A stretch of DNA of 64,000 bases from contig NZ_JAAEQH010000279.1 of assembly GCF_024231755.1 (NCBI RefSeq), positions 1 through 64,000 of the forward strand, in the 5' to 3' direction. Shown piece by piece: positions 10,084-21,720 of the stretch. The DNA is from Neptuniibacter sp. GTDB lineage: Bacteria > Pseudomonadota > Gammaproteobacteria > Pseudomonadales > Balneatricaceae. Numbering within the stretch: the stretch's first letter is position 1; every line of letters starts with the position of its first letter. The translations under genes and the position numbers were made by a program. The notes beneath the pieces are model-generated. The model did not search any database. It had not been told where the DNA came from and saw nothing but the letters and a program-made list of their open reading frames with translations.

Positions 10084-10716
10084 CGGTCAATCCTGCCAAC
10101 GCGTTCGTTAATAACAACGTAGCGATAATTGCTACGCCCAAAAATTGAGAGCGCAGAATTCTAGTGAATTTGTGCCTCGGGTTCAATCAGTTTTTATGAA
10201 TAATTCAATATTTTAGCTTTTTAGGGTGATTTTTCTGTATTTATGCCTGTGGAGGGTTGGTTTAAATCTGTCCCCACTCAGATATTTTGATCAAATTTGT
10301 TATTAAATCTGTTAATTCTGTGGATAACTCAAGAGTTTTACCAGATTTTCATAGGTTACAAGTTGTATAACTTTATGGATAAGTAGTTAGTTAATTGTGA
10401 CAAGGTTGCAAATATGTTCTTGATAAGTTTTCTGGATCCCGCATGCCGTAAGGCTTTGCATCTTTAGGTCAATGTAAAAAAGTAGGAGAAAAAACGCTGA
10501 TTTATTGTGGATAAGTGAAGAGGAACTAGTTAGAATTCAAGAATCTCTTAACAACTTCTCTTTTCGAGGCCCTAAATTTTTCTTGTGGCCTTTATATATG
10601 TCTGTTGTGTAGCTTTCAGACAGCACAAAACAAGTCAGTTGAAAGAAGTCAGTTATAAAGAGTGTAGAGAAAGAACCTATAAACAATAATTACAGGTAGA
10701 GAAGGGCTTCTCCCAT
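10084..10716. other. rpmH-dnaA spacer: divergent promoters and second oriC candidate
   Basis: This 633-bp gene-free stretch is AT-rich and carries two perfect inverted DnaA boxes TGTGGATAA at 10319-10327 and 10506-10514, plus a one-mismatch copy TATGGATAA at 10374-10382. These could serve dnaA autoregulation or, as in Pseudomonas, replication initiation. It must also hold the promoters of rpmH (minus) and dnaA (plus). The repeat half-copy at 10259-10275 lies in it. I do not see a coding frame here. Confidence 0.55.
10259..10275 (+). repeat. Half-copy of the 4075-4098 palindrome
   Basis: GGTTTAAATCTGTCCCC matches the right part of the perfect palindrome at 4082-4098 in 16 of 17 bases. The left arm is degenerate here (GGAGGGTT instead of GGGGACA). 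I infer a decayed copy of the same dispersed repeat. Confidence 0.5.
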
Positions 10717-12342
10717 ATGTCGATGGAACTCTGGGCGCGTTGTTTGCACAGCCTTCAGGAAGAATTTCCGGCACAGCAATACAACACATGGATCAGACCG
10801 CTGCAGGTGTCACAGGATAGTTCAGAGCAGTTGGTACTGGTTGCGCCAAATCGTTTCGTCCGTGATTGGGTTAATGACAAGTTTCTTTCTCGTATTCGTC
10901 AGGTTGTCTGCGATGTAACCGGCGATATCTCTACCGAAGTATCTCTAGAAGTTGCAAACAACAGAGGCATGGCCCCGCGCCCTCGCCCTGCTGCTAACTT
11001 CAATCGTCGTCCGGCTCCCCCTGCTCCTCCTTCTCATGCCCCGCAGCAACAATTTGCTGCTGAGCCTGTAGTTAATAATAATGGAATGGAAAGAGCTGAA
11101 GTTGTTGCTCCATCTGAGCCAGTTAATAGTTTTACACAGCAAGTAGAGCCACCATCTCGTTTTGAACCTGCTGCTGAAGCGCCACGTGATTCCCGTAGCT
11201 TCCCTCCGATTTCACAACAGATTCTGGAGACGACCTCTTCGCAGATCATCATGCCTTCTGCGCCAGCTGCTCCCGAACCGGTTCAGCGTACAGTCGATGT
11301 TGAAGGTGGTTTGAAGCATCACCAATCTAACTTGAATCACTCGTTTACCTTTGAAAGCTTCGTGCAGGGTAAATCCAACCAGCTGGCATTGGCGGCAGCA
11401 CGTCAGGTTGGTGATAACCCAGGCGTTTCATACAACCCACTCTTTATATACGGTGGTGTTGGTTTGGGTAAAACCCACTTGATGCATGCGGTGGGTAACG
11501 AGATGCTGAAACGTAACCCGAATGCCAAAATTGTGTATCTGCATTCTGAGCGTTTCGTAGCAGATATGGTTAAGGCGTTGCAGCTGAATGCGATTAATGA
11601 TTTCAAGCGTTACTACCGTTCTGTAGATGCTTTGTTGATCGATGATATTCAGTTCTTTGCTGGAAAAGAGCGTTCACAGGAAGAGTTTTTCCATACTTTC
11701 AATGCATTGTTGGAAGGTGGTCAGCAGATGATTCTAACCAGCGATCGTTATCCAAAAGAGATCAACGGTGTAGAAGAACGTCTGAAATCCCGTTTTGGTT
11801 GGGGTCTGACGGTTGCCATAGAACCGCCAGAGCTGGAAACCCGTGTTGCTATTTTGATGAAGAAAGCTGATGAGGCTCGCGTCCGTTTGCCTGATGATGC
11901 TGCTTTCTTCCTCGCGCAGAAGATTCGTTCCAATGTTCGTGAGCTTGAAGGCGCTTTAAAGCGTGTTATCGCCAATGCTCATTTCACCGGCAGCGCCATT
12001 ACTACACCTTTTATTAAAGAATCTCTTAAAGACCTGCTGGCTTTGCAGGATAAACAGGTTAGTATTGATAATATTCAACGGGTTGTAGCCGATTACTATA
12101 AGATTAAGGTTTCTGATCTGTTGTCGAAACGACGCAGTCGTTCTGTGGCCCGACCTCGTCAGGTGGCGATGAGTCTGTCCAAGGAGCTGACCAATCATAG
12201 CTTGCCGGAGATCGGTGATGCATTTGGTGGTCGAGATCACACCACTGTGCTCCATGCTTGTCGAAAGATAAAGGAGCTACGTGAGAGTGATACGGATATC
12301 AGAGAAGATTATCAGAATTTGCTACGCCATCTGACGGCGTAA
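10717..12342 (+). CDS. dnaA: Chromosomal replication initiator DnaA
   Basis: The 541-aa protein has the N-terminal DnaB-contact domain I ([20 protein letters not shown]) and a long Pro/Gln/Ala-rich domain II (residues about 90-195). The AAA+ domain has Walker [10 protein letters not shown] and Walker [12 protein letters not shown]. The C-terminal DNA-binding domain IV carries the DnaA-box-reading signature [19 protein letters not shown]. It is longer than E. coli DnaA (467 aa) because of domain II. ATP-DnaA unwinds oriC. It is the first gene of dnaA-dnaN-recF-gyrB, and the upstream DnaA boxes suggest autoregulation. Confidence 0.99.
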   Translation: MSMELWARCLHSLQEEFPAQQYNTWIRPLQVSQDSSEQLVLVAPNRFVRDWVNDKFLSRIRQVVCDVTGDISTEVSLEVANNRGMAPRPRPAANFNRRPAPPAPPSHAPQQQFAAEPVVNNNGMERAEVVAPSEPVNSFTQQVEPPSRFEPAAEAPRDSRSFPPISQQILETTSSQIIMPSAPAAPEPVQRTVDVEGGLKHHQSNLNHSFTFESFVQGKSNQLALAAARQVGDNPGVSYNPLFIYGGVGLGKTHLMHAVGNEMLKRNPNAKIVYLHSERFVADMVKALQLNAINDFKRYYRSVDALLIDDIQFFAGKERSQEEFFHTFNALLEGGQQMILTSDRYPKEINGVEERLKSRFGWGLTVAIEPPELETRVAILMKKADEARVRLPDDAAFFLAQKIRSNVRELEGALKRVIANAHFTGSAITTPFIKESLKDLLALQDKQVSIDNIQRVVADYYKIKVSDLLSKRRSRSVARPRQVAMSLSKELTNHSLPEIGDAFGGRDHTTVLHACRKIKELRESDTDIREDYQNLLRHLTA

Positions 12343-12395
12343 AGATGTTACCGGCCAACAATGGACCGGCCATATATAAGGTAGGTGGGTAAACG

Positions 12396-13499
12396 ATGAA
12401 ATTTGTCATCTCACGTGAAGCGTTGATCAAACCGCTGCAGTTGGTTGCAGGTGTTGTTGAGCGCAGACAGACATTGCCAGTGCTATCCAATATTTTGCTG
12501 GTAGCTGAAGGGGATCAGCTGTCTATGACCGGTACAGACCTTGAGGTCGAGCTGGTTGGTCGTGTCACACTGGATGAGCCGGCTGAAGCGGGTTCTGTTA
12601 CAGTGCCGGCGCGTAAGTTGATGGATATCTGTAAATCGCTGCCAGACTCTGCACGCATCGAACTGACTCTGACGGGTCAGAAGATGGTGATCAAAGCGGG
12701 CCGCAGTCGTTTTACTCTGTCTACCCTGCCCGCAGCAGAATTTCCAAATGTAGAAGACAGCCCGGAAACTCTGGAACTGTCCATGCTGCAGCACCAGCTT
12801 CGTCATCTTATCGACAAAACTGGTTTTTCCATGGCGCAGCAGGATGTACGTTATTACCTGAATGGTATGTTGCTAGAGATTGCTGAAGGTCAGCTACGCT
12901 CTGTTTCGACAGATGGTCACCGTCTGGCAACCAGCATTACTGAAGTTGAAGCGCAGGAAGGTATGCAGCACCAGATCATCGTACCGCGTAAAGGTATTCT
13001 TGAGCTGGCGCGTCTGCTGCAGAATGGTGATGACCCACTACGTCTGGTCATTGGTGCCAGCCATATTCGTGCTCACGTAGGTGATTTTACTTTCACTTCT
13101 AAACTTGTAGACGGCAAGTTCCCGGATTATGAGCGCGTAATTCCGAAAAATGGCGACAAGATCCTGCTAAGTGATCGTATGGAACTGCGCCAGGTTCTAA
13201 GCCGTATCGCGATTCTTTCTAACGAAAAATACCGTGGTGTTCGCCTAGCACTGTCCAATGGTTACCTGCAGGTAATGGCAAATAACCCGGAACAGGAAGA
13301 AGCGGAAGAAACACTGGCAGTAGATTATGAAGGTGAAAGCCTGGAAGTAGGTTTCAACGTAAACTACCTGTTGGACTGCCTATCTATTCTGAATTCAGAT
13401 GTTGTGCGTCTGACTCTGTCAGATTCCAATTCCAGTGCGTTGGTTGAAGGCTTCGATGAGCCGAACAGCCTTTACGTTGTTATGCCAATGCGTATGTAA
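12396..13499 (+). CDS. dnaN: DNA polymerase III beta sliding clamp
   Basis: The 367-aa protein begins MKFVISREALIKPLQLVAGVVERRQTLPVLSNILL and ends with the conserved YVVMPMRM, both typical of the beta clamp. Three tandem clamp domains make a ring dimer around DNA that tethers polymerase III and other repair polymerases. Length matches the E. coli clamp (366 aa). It follows dnaA by 53 bp, which contains a small CCGGCCA/TGG-CCGG hairpin and an AGGTGGG ribosome site. Confidence 0.99.
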   Translation: MKFVISREALIKPLQLVAGVVERRQTLPVLSNILLVAEGDQLSMTGTDLEVELVGRVTLDEPAEAGSVTVPARKLMDICKSLPDSARIELTLTGQKMVIKAGRSRFTLSTLPAAEFPNVEDSPETLELSMLQHQLRHLIDKTGFSMAQQDVRYYLNGMLLEIAEGQLRSVSTDGHRLATSITEVEAQEGMQHQIIVPRKGILELARLLQNGDDPLRLVIGASHIRAHVGDFTFTSKLVDGKFPDYERVIPKNGDKILLSDRMELRQVLSRIAILSNEKYRGVRLALSNGYLQVMANNPEQEEAEETLAVDYEGESLEVGFNVNYLLDCLSILNSDVVRLTLSDSNSSALVEGFDEPNSLYVVMPMRM

Positions 13500-13526
13500 T
13501 TAAGGTTTTTAAACCGATTTATGATG

Positions 13527-13545
13527 GGGGCTAATGTAGCCCCCG
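13527..13545 (+). terminator. Hairpin between dnaN and recF, possible attenuator
   Basis: GGGGGCTA-ATG-TAGCCCCC is a perfect 8-bp GC-rich stem with a 3-base loop, followed by only GTTTCG. The lack of a clear T-run makes full termination unlikely; it may lower read-through into recF or stabilise the dnaN 3' end. Confidence 0.5.
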
Positions 13546-13566
13546 TTTCGTATCAGCCTACTACTG

Positions 13567-14658
13567 ATGTCCATATCTAAACTCCAGATTCAACACGTCC
13601 GCAATATCAGCTCAATCAGCTTTGAGCCCTCCTCTGCTATCAACATTATCTGTGGTGAAAACGGCAGCGGTAAAACCAGTATTCTGGAAGCGATAAACCT
13701 ACTTGGTCTGACTCGCTCCTTCCGTACTAGCAAAGCACGCCACCTTGTACAGAACGAGCAACAAAGCAGTGTAGTGTTTGCCTCTATTGATCCCTTGGGT
13801 CATGGCCTTAAGCAGTCCCTGGGTGTAGAGCGCCCTATTGAGGGTGAAGCTAGGGTACGTTACGAAGGTTCTGATATTGATATTTCCACCCTTGCAGAGC
13901 TTATTCCCCTACAGGTTATCAACTCAGATACCTTCATGCTTCTGGAAGGATCTCCAGCGATTCGTCGTCAATTTCTGGACTGGGGAGTGTTCCATGCAGA
14001 TAAAGCCTTTATTCAGCTCTGGAGAGCGTTTAAACGGGTATTAAAACAGCGTAATACCCTGCTGAAATGTGGTAAGATTGACAACCAGTTACGTCAGGTT
14101 TGGGATCGCGAATTTGTCGCCTTTTCAGACCAGCTGACCCGGCTGCGCAAAGAGTATCTCAGCCTGTTGAAACCGGAGTTTGAAAAGGTGGTTTCGCAGC
14201 TGTTAGATGATATGCATATTGAGCTGGGTTTCAGCTGCGGATGGGACAAAAAACGCGAGCTGGATGAGGTACTTTCCAATAACTTTGAGCGCGATCTGCG
14301 TCAGGGTTTTACCGGCAGCGGACCGCAGCGGGCAGATATCCGTCTAAAAGTTGACGGACACAATGCTGCAGAGCGTTTATCCCGCGGACAAAAAAAATTA
14401 GTGGTCAGTGCATTGAAGCTTGCGCAAGGTGCATTGTTCCAGCGTATGAACAGCAGGCCCTGTATCTATCTTATCGATGACTTACCGTCGGAACTAGATA
14501 GCCAACATGGGGAACTGTTCTGCAAAGTGTTAGAACAAAGTTCTAACCAGTGTTTTATAACTTGTGTTGATGACAGTTCATTGAAATCGTACTGGCATCC
14601 ACAAACGGATATAGCCACTTTTCGTATCACAGATGGCAACATTGCATTGCCAATGTAA
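13567..14658 (+). CDS. recF: DNA replication and repair protein RecF
   Basis: The 363-aa SMC-like ATPase has Walker A GENGSGKTS at about residues 30-38, the ABC signature LSRGQKK near residue 272 and Walker B YLIDDLPSELD near residue 302. RecF with RecO and RecR loads RecA at gaps on SSB-coated DNA. Its position between dnaN and gyrB is the canonical one, and the length is normal (E. coli 357 aa). No clear strong ribosome site precedes the ATG, which fits low expression. Confidence 0.98.
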   Translation: MSISKLQIQHVRNISSISFEPSSAINIICGENGSGKTSILEAINLLGLTRSFRTSKARHLVQNEQQSSVVFASIDPLGHGLKQSLGVERPIEGEARVRYEGSDIDISTLAELIPLQVINSDTFMLLEGSPAIRRQFLDWGVFHADKAFIQLWRAFKRVLKQRNTLLKCGKIDNQLRQVWDREFVAFSDQLTRLRKEYLSLLKPEFEKVVSQLLDDMHIELGFSCGWDKKRELDEVLSNNFERDLRQGFTGSGPQRADIRLKVDGHNAAERLSRGQKKLVVSALKLAQGALFQRMNSRPCIYLIDDLPSELDSQHGELFCKVLEQSSNQCFITCVDDSSLKSYWHPQTDIATFRITDGNIALPM

Positions 14659-14670
14659 CGAAAAAGTTAG

Positions 14671-17106
<2,436 letters not shown>

Positions 17107-17115
17107 TAGGTTTGT

Positions 17116-17120
17116 AAGTA
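17116..17120. repeat. Target-site duplication AAGTA, left copy
   Basis: AAGTA directly precedes the TGTC left end. The same 5 bp follow the GACA right end at 37230-37234. Five-base duplications are the hallmark of Tn7-family insertion. Only this exact pair of boundaries gives both inverted ends and matching flanks. Confidence 0.93.
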
Positions 17121-17188
17121 TGTCAAATCTCATATTGGGTGAGATACCGTCTCAGAAGTTTGCTACGGTGTCTCATTTGAAATGATAC
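17121..17188 (+). repeat. Tn7-like left end with two TnsB-type sites
   Basis: Site L1 (17121-17147) reads TGTCAAATCTCAT then GAGATAC. Site L2 (17169-17188) reads TGTCTCATTTGAAATGATAC. Both share TCTCAT followed by GATAC about 8-9 bp later. Fewer and more widely spaced sites than at the other end resembles the left end of Tn7. Confidence 0.8.
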
Positions 17189-17194
17189 AGGAAC

Positions 17195-17222
17195 AAAAAA
17201 GCAGCCATTTGGCTGCTTTTTT
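17195..17222. terminator. Terminator inside the transposon left end
   Basis: AAAAAGCAGCC-ATTT-GGCTGCTTTTT is a perfect hairpin with A and T runs, so it works in both directions. It ends the minus-strand cargo cluster and also stands in for the gyrB terminator that the insertion displaced to 37245. Confidence 0.85.
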
Positions 17223-17267
17223 ATTTGGATCATGTCTGATGTAAAGGTTACGAATACTGACCTTTCA

Positions 17268-19700
17268 TTAATCAGCAAGAGCTTCTATGAGAGTATTCAT
17301 TTCAAAGTTGAGTAAGAATTCCGAATAATAGCTGTCGAAAATATCTTTCAAGTATTCAGATAGATCAATTTCAGCATAAGAGTCCGTATTTTCAAGCATT
17401 GGCTTGGTTATCTGATACTTCCTATTTTTGCTGATCATATATAGAAATAATGTATGGAAGTACACCGCTGATACATAGCGCTTATCGGCAACAAGTAGTT
17501 GTTCTTCCGAGCGTAATTTAGACTTGTATGTTTTTAATACTGAACTATCCATATTGATAAAAATCGTATCAAGTTTGTCACCCTCTACAAAAGGATGCAT
17601 GACAGTCGAGTAGTCCATTTCAACAAAGTCTAAGTCCCCCCAGCCCTTGAAACCCTCTTTTGGAGACTCGAAGACTTCTTGTAGCCTTGGGAGACCAATA
17701 TTTTCATTATCCTTATGTTGGTCTGGTATTTTTTTAGGTTTTTGATCTTTATCGGTGATTTTTACAATAAAGAGCTGATTTAAATCTTCACCTGGAGAGG
17801 TTAAAGATGCGTTGATCGTTATTGAGTCTCCGACTTTTACTTCATTTTTAGGATTGATATTGACTCGTATCTTACCTTTACTAGGGCTCGAGATGGCCAC
17901 ATCAATTATTGCTCCTGGGTCCTTTGGCTCTCCAGGTTCAGTACCACCTTCTATTTCATTAGAAGAATGAGACAGAACAGATATCTTTAGCTCGCCAGGT
18001 TCATCAATTCTATCGAAGTACAGATCTTCTACATCAGTGGAGAAGGATAGAGTTTTGTCTCCACCGAGAGGAATTTTAGTAAGTGGAACTTGGTCTTTAT
18101 CTTTCGATTTAAGATCAATATCAAATACTGATGGAAATCTCTTAGGATTGAATGGGATTTCCTGTCTAGGAGTGCTCTTTGGTTTTTGTCGCTCCCTTTT
18201 TTTATCCTTTTTATCGTCCTTGGCATCAAGGGCGAATGTATTACCAAGTAGCTTCATTAGATCCTTATTCATAGGAAGATGCTTACTGAAATCCTTTAAC
18301 AGGTCTTCAGCACTATCAGACTGCGTAGTGATAGAGTCCTTCCATTCCTTATAAATCTCTTTTAATCTTCCCTTAGTTAGTATATCTGCAATTAGTTTCC
18401 TGAGTTGCGAACACTCTTCACCTTGTTTCAATCGATCTCTCGAGCCCATGAAAAGTTCAGTTCGAAAGGAGTTTTTAAGGTTTGTACAATCTACATGAAT
18501 TAATAAGTAATCTTTTAATAAGTTGTACTTAAGAGATCGAGTAATAAATTCTGATGTAAAGCTCCCGTGGACTTGTCCGTTTAATGCAAACATTACGGAC
18601 ATGTTGTTTTTGAAGAATTCTCTTTTAATAGCTTCCTTCGTCTCTTTAGCAGACTTTCCATCAATACGTGGATTAAAGACATAGACCGTTATTTTCAATG
18701 ACCCTATTTCACTGTCATTGTAAGACTCAGAGAAAAATGAACGAATATATTTACTACCATCTTCTTCCAATCTTCTCTTCAGGCCATATAAATGACGTTC
18801 AAGAGCCCTATCTTTGGGGTACCTTTCCTTGATATCAATCGTATATATAGGCAAAGCTGGCTCAAATAAAAACTCGTTTATGCTTTGATTAAGGTCTCGA
18901 GATATAACAGATCTAGAACCTGCTGGTAGGTTGTATGAATAGAGTTTTATGATAGTCCCAGTGGTAAATTCTCGATTATGAAGACCAAGATCTAAACTAT
19001 CGATTTCGAAGGATGGAACTTGCCCATCAACAAGTAAATACTCATACCAAGTATTTTTCCTAGTTGCTTCTTCCTCTGCACTTAGAGGGTGTTTGCGCAT
19101 TATGGTAAAGCCAAACTTTCCTGTTTGATCAAACCTCTTGGATGCAACTAGCTGGTATCTCTTTTTCCCACAAAAAACAACGGCCCCAGCTCCTCCCATA
19201 TTGTATTTACCTTGAACAAAGGGAATCTCATTTTTGTTACCACGTAACAAAGACAAAAATGTATCCCCGAAGTCCTGTGGATGTTGACCTTCACCATCAT
19301 CGTAAATGATGAGCGAAGTGTCATTCCTGGGGCCTCTGGCTAAAATTTGTATCGACTCAGCCTGAAAAGATCTTTTTCCTGGTAGATCCCAACTTTGAGA
19401 AGAAGAGAAAAAGGTTTCTATTCCTTCATTGACAGACTTTGGGGCTTTAGAGCCTTTTGGATCAATACCCGCTTCAAGACAACGGCGCATCAGAATCGCA
19501 TCAATGGAATTTGTTACTTTCTCTACTAAAGCAGGTACTGGGGAGGCCTGTTGATTTTCTATCACCCCGAAGAAGCTCTCGTTATCTCCATAGGGTGTCC
19601 ATGACACATGAGTGTTGCCAGAAATAGACTCAATTACATGGTCTAAATCATTTTCTGTATCGGCGCTATAAAGCTGCACAAAAAGCTGTTCTAAATCCAT
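17268..19700 (-). CDS. Large GHKL-ATPase protein, last gene of the cargo cluster
   Basis: The 810-aa protein carries a GHKL (Hsp90/gyrase/MutL-type) ATPase fold at its N-terminus: an N-box EKVTNSIDAI (Asn64, Asp67), DDGEG at 134-138 and the glycine lid GKYNMGGAG at 164-172. A middle region may be the transducer. Residues about 485-515 are a Lys/Glu/Asp-rich linker (KDDKKDKKRERQKPK). The C-terminal 250 residues include a beta-rich segment (VKVGDSITINASL) of unknown function. No nuclease motif is evident. It starts 100 bp after the receiver-like gene, so it may have its own promoter. Conformational ATPases of this class are frequent in anti-phage loci; the specific function is unknown. Confidence 0.8.
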   Translation of the reverse strand: MDLEQLFVQLYSADTENDLDHVIESISGNTHVSWTPYGDNESFFGVIENQQASPVPALVEKVTNSIDAILMRRCLEAGIDPKGSKAPKSVNEGIETFFSSSQSWDLPGKRSFQAESIQILARGPRNDTSLIIYDDGEGQHPQDFGDTFLSLLRGNKNEIPFVQGKYNMGGAGAVVFCGKKRYQLVASKRFDQTGKFGFTIMRKHPLSAEEEATRKNTWYEYLLVDGQVPSFEIDSLDLGLHNREFTTGTIIKLYSYNLPAGSRSVISRDLNQSINEFLFEPALPIYTIDIKERYPKDRALERHLYGLKRRLEEDGSKYIRSFFSESYNDSEIGSLKITVYVFNPRIDGKSAKETKEAIKREFFKNNMSVMFALNGQVHGSFTSEFITRSLKYNLLKDYLLIHVDCTNLKNSFRTELFMGSRDRLKQGEECSQLRKLIADILTKGRLKEIYKEWKDSITTQSDSAEDLLKDFSKHLPMNKDLMKLLGNTFALDAKDDKKDKKRERQKPKSTPRQEIPFNPKRFPSVFDIDLKSKDKDQVPLTKIPLGGDKTLSFSTDVEDLYFDRIDEPGELKISVLSHSSNEIEGGTEPGEPKDPGAIIDVAISSPSKGKIRVNINPKNEVKVGDSITINASLTSPGEDLNQLFIVKITDKDQKPKKIPDQHKDNENIGLPRLQEVFESPKEGFKGWGDLDFVEMDYSTVMHPFVEGDKLDTIFINMDSSVLKTYKSKLRSEEQLLVADKRYVSAVYFHTLFLYMISKNRKYQITKPMLENTDSYAEIDLSEYLKDIFDSYYSEFLLNFEMNTLIEALAD

Positions 19701-19800
19701 TTAATGATCTCATTAAAAGTTGGTAAAAGATCAATATTTAACTTATAAATATTTACCACGAAGTGATTGCGAGATTAACTGTACCTACTACTGGAAAGAG

Positions 19801-21720
19801 TCATTGATTATCAATTATCTCTATAACTACACCACAATTTAAGGCTTCTCGCCTCCCTACAGTATTATTAGTTACTCCTTTAGTAATGTAACCAAGAATT
19901 AGAGGCTGATTCCCATTCAGCTGTCTTAAAGACTTTATCTGCGTTAGTCCAGTTCCGCTTGGTATATCAATTCCTGCCTCTAAGAGAACTAACAATTCAT
20001 CACTATTTACAACTAAATCTAGCCTTTCTTTGGAGTGTTCACTTACACTATCTATGTCTACTTCGGCTAGCTTAGAGCAAATTTCTTCGCAAATTTCTTC
20101 AGGTAGAACTAGCTTTTTCACTCGATCTTTATTTACGAAACACGTTCCTTCAAGTCCTTCTGCTATTGAGAAAAACTTCTGATCCTCAGAGCCTACAAGA
20201 TAAATATTAACACCAACATTAAATGTTCCAGGCATGGTTGCTATTTGCCCTACCCTACCAATATCAGAGAGTAATAGTTGTTGAAGCTCTAATGCATACG
20301 ATTCACGCATTCGCCCTATGTTATTTACAGTTTTCTCTTGCAGTAGGCTTTTGAGCTCTGAGTGTGAAATGGTTTCTATATGCTTTAAGTCCCACTTAAC
20401 CCAGTATTTCTTATCGTCGTCTTTTTTATAGAAAATAGGAGTCCTTTCCTTTGTACTTTTTTTGTCCCAGTTATCAGAAGTGAGTTCTATTGGGGATCCT
20501 ACTAGTAATAATATGTTCTTCGATCCAGCTCTTTGAAGATCACACGCTGGAGTAACAACTAATAGAATATTAGATGGCTCAACTCTTTGAGAAAAAAGAA
20601 CAAAAGTATCACTAATCTGCTCGCCAGCTTCTTCAAGATTGGAAAGAGATAGAAGATCACCGAAATGAACAACAGGCCCTTCTTCTTGCTTAAGCTCTAA
20701 TCGCTCTGGGCCAATGTATAGAAGCTTATGGACTAGCTCTTGTAGATCAGATGAACCAGTGACATTGGGTGGAGGATAGTTTTCTAAATCAAGCTCATTG
20801 AGATTTATTGCAGCATCAATAATAGATCGTTCTCTCTCGACTTCATGCTTGAGTACATTATCGAAAGTATCTACCAAATAATTGCCAATTGCCTCTCCTT
20901 CCTCTTTTAAAAGTAGCTGATTAATTTGGGAAAAATCAGAAATATTGAGCCTGCGTAAAAGTGAAGTTGTTCTTTGGCTTGCGGAAATCAGGCCTTTTTC
21001 CCAAGCATAGACAAAGTTAGAAAGTTTAAGAGTGTCAGTGTAATGCCTAGCAAGCCTTGATAGTATTCTTGTGAATTTTGGTTTTGAAAGTTCATTTTTA
21101 GGAATAAACCTAAATCCTGATTCGAATAGGCCTGCATTGTCTCGAAAGTAAGAACTCTCAGTTTCCAATCTATTATTTCTAGACGTCAATATTATTAAAG
21201 GAGGATTCTTAGATCTTGCATCTATAATACGTTTAAGGATAGAAATAGATAAATCCATATCGGTATCTGTTTGAGCAGAACTAAGGAATAGGTCAATGAT
21301 GATTAATTCAGCACTTATTGTCTCTGTATCTACGGATCTGCCAGAAGTGCTGCATTCCAGGCCTAACTCTTTAAGCTGATCAATAACTGGTGAGAGGAAT
21401 TCAATATCTTGATTTGTATCGAATTCGTATCTTTCAAATAAAGGTGAAACTAACTCGGTCCTGATGTCAGATCTATGCATCCATAGCTGTTCTACAAATT
21501 CTGCTTCATTGATCAGGTCATCCCCATCTACTTCATCATAGTTAGGATAAAAGCTCTTTATTGTTGCTATATCTTCACTTGTTATATCATCAAAAAAAGC
21601 TGTCCACTCATCATCATCAATAGCAAGGTCACCAGGTGTTGGTGCTGAATCGTAAGCATCATCTATAAGCAATACTGATTTTATTTTTGCTTCATGCAAA
21701 GTGGTACTTAGGTCCGTCAT
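19801..21720 (-). CDS. Receiver-like regulatory protein with a large insertion, partner of the adjacent kinase-like protein
   Basis: The 639-aa protein starts like a response-regulator receiver (VLLIDDAYD, acidic pair Asp20-Asp21). The rest of the fold appears only after about 110 inserted acidic residues: ELIIIDLFLSS (candidate phospho-acceptor Asp143), PLIILTSR (Thr179/Ser180) and FRFIPKNEL (Lys208). These are the five classical receiver positions. Residues about 215-639 show no domain I can name; LLVVTPACDLQ near residue 385 could be a metal or thiol site. Its ATG overlaps the kinase stop by 4 bp (ATGA), so the two are co-translated. I infer phosphotransfer or docking between them; no DNA-binding output domain is visible. 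Confidence 0.75.
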   Translation of the reverse strand: MTDLSTTLHEAKIKSVLLIDDAYDSAPTPGDLAIDDDEWTAFFDDITSEDIATIKSFYPNYDEVDGDDLINEAEFVEQLWMHRSDIRTELVSPLFERYEFDTNQDIEFLSPVIDQLKELGLECSTSGRSVDTETISAELIIIDLFLSSAQTDTDMDLSISILKRIIDARSKNPPLIILTSRNNRLETESSYFRDNAGLFESGFRFIPKNELSKPKFTRILSRLARHYTDTLKLSNFVYAWEKGLISASQRTTSLLRRLNISDFSQINQLLLKEEGEAIGNYLVDTFDNVLKHEVERERSIIDAAINLNELDLENYPPPNVTGSSDLQELVHKLLYIGPERLELKQEEGPVVHFGDLLSLSNLEEAGEQISDTFVLFSQRVEPSNILLVVTPACDLQRAGSKNILLLVGSPIELTSDNWDKKSTKERTPIFYKKDDDKKYWVKWDLKHIETISHSELKSLLQEKTVNNIGRMRESYALELQQLLLSDIGRVGQIATMPGTFNVGVNIYLVGSEDQKFFSIAEGLEGTCFVNKDRVKKLVLPEEICEEICSKLAEVDIDSVSEHSKERLDLVVNSDELLVLLEAGIDIPSGTGLTQIKSLRQLNGNQPLILGYITKGVTNNTVGRREALNCGVVIEIIDNQ

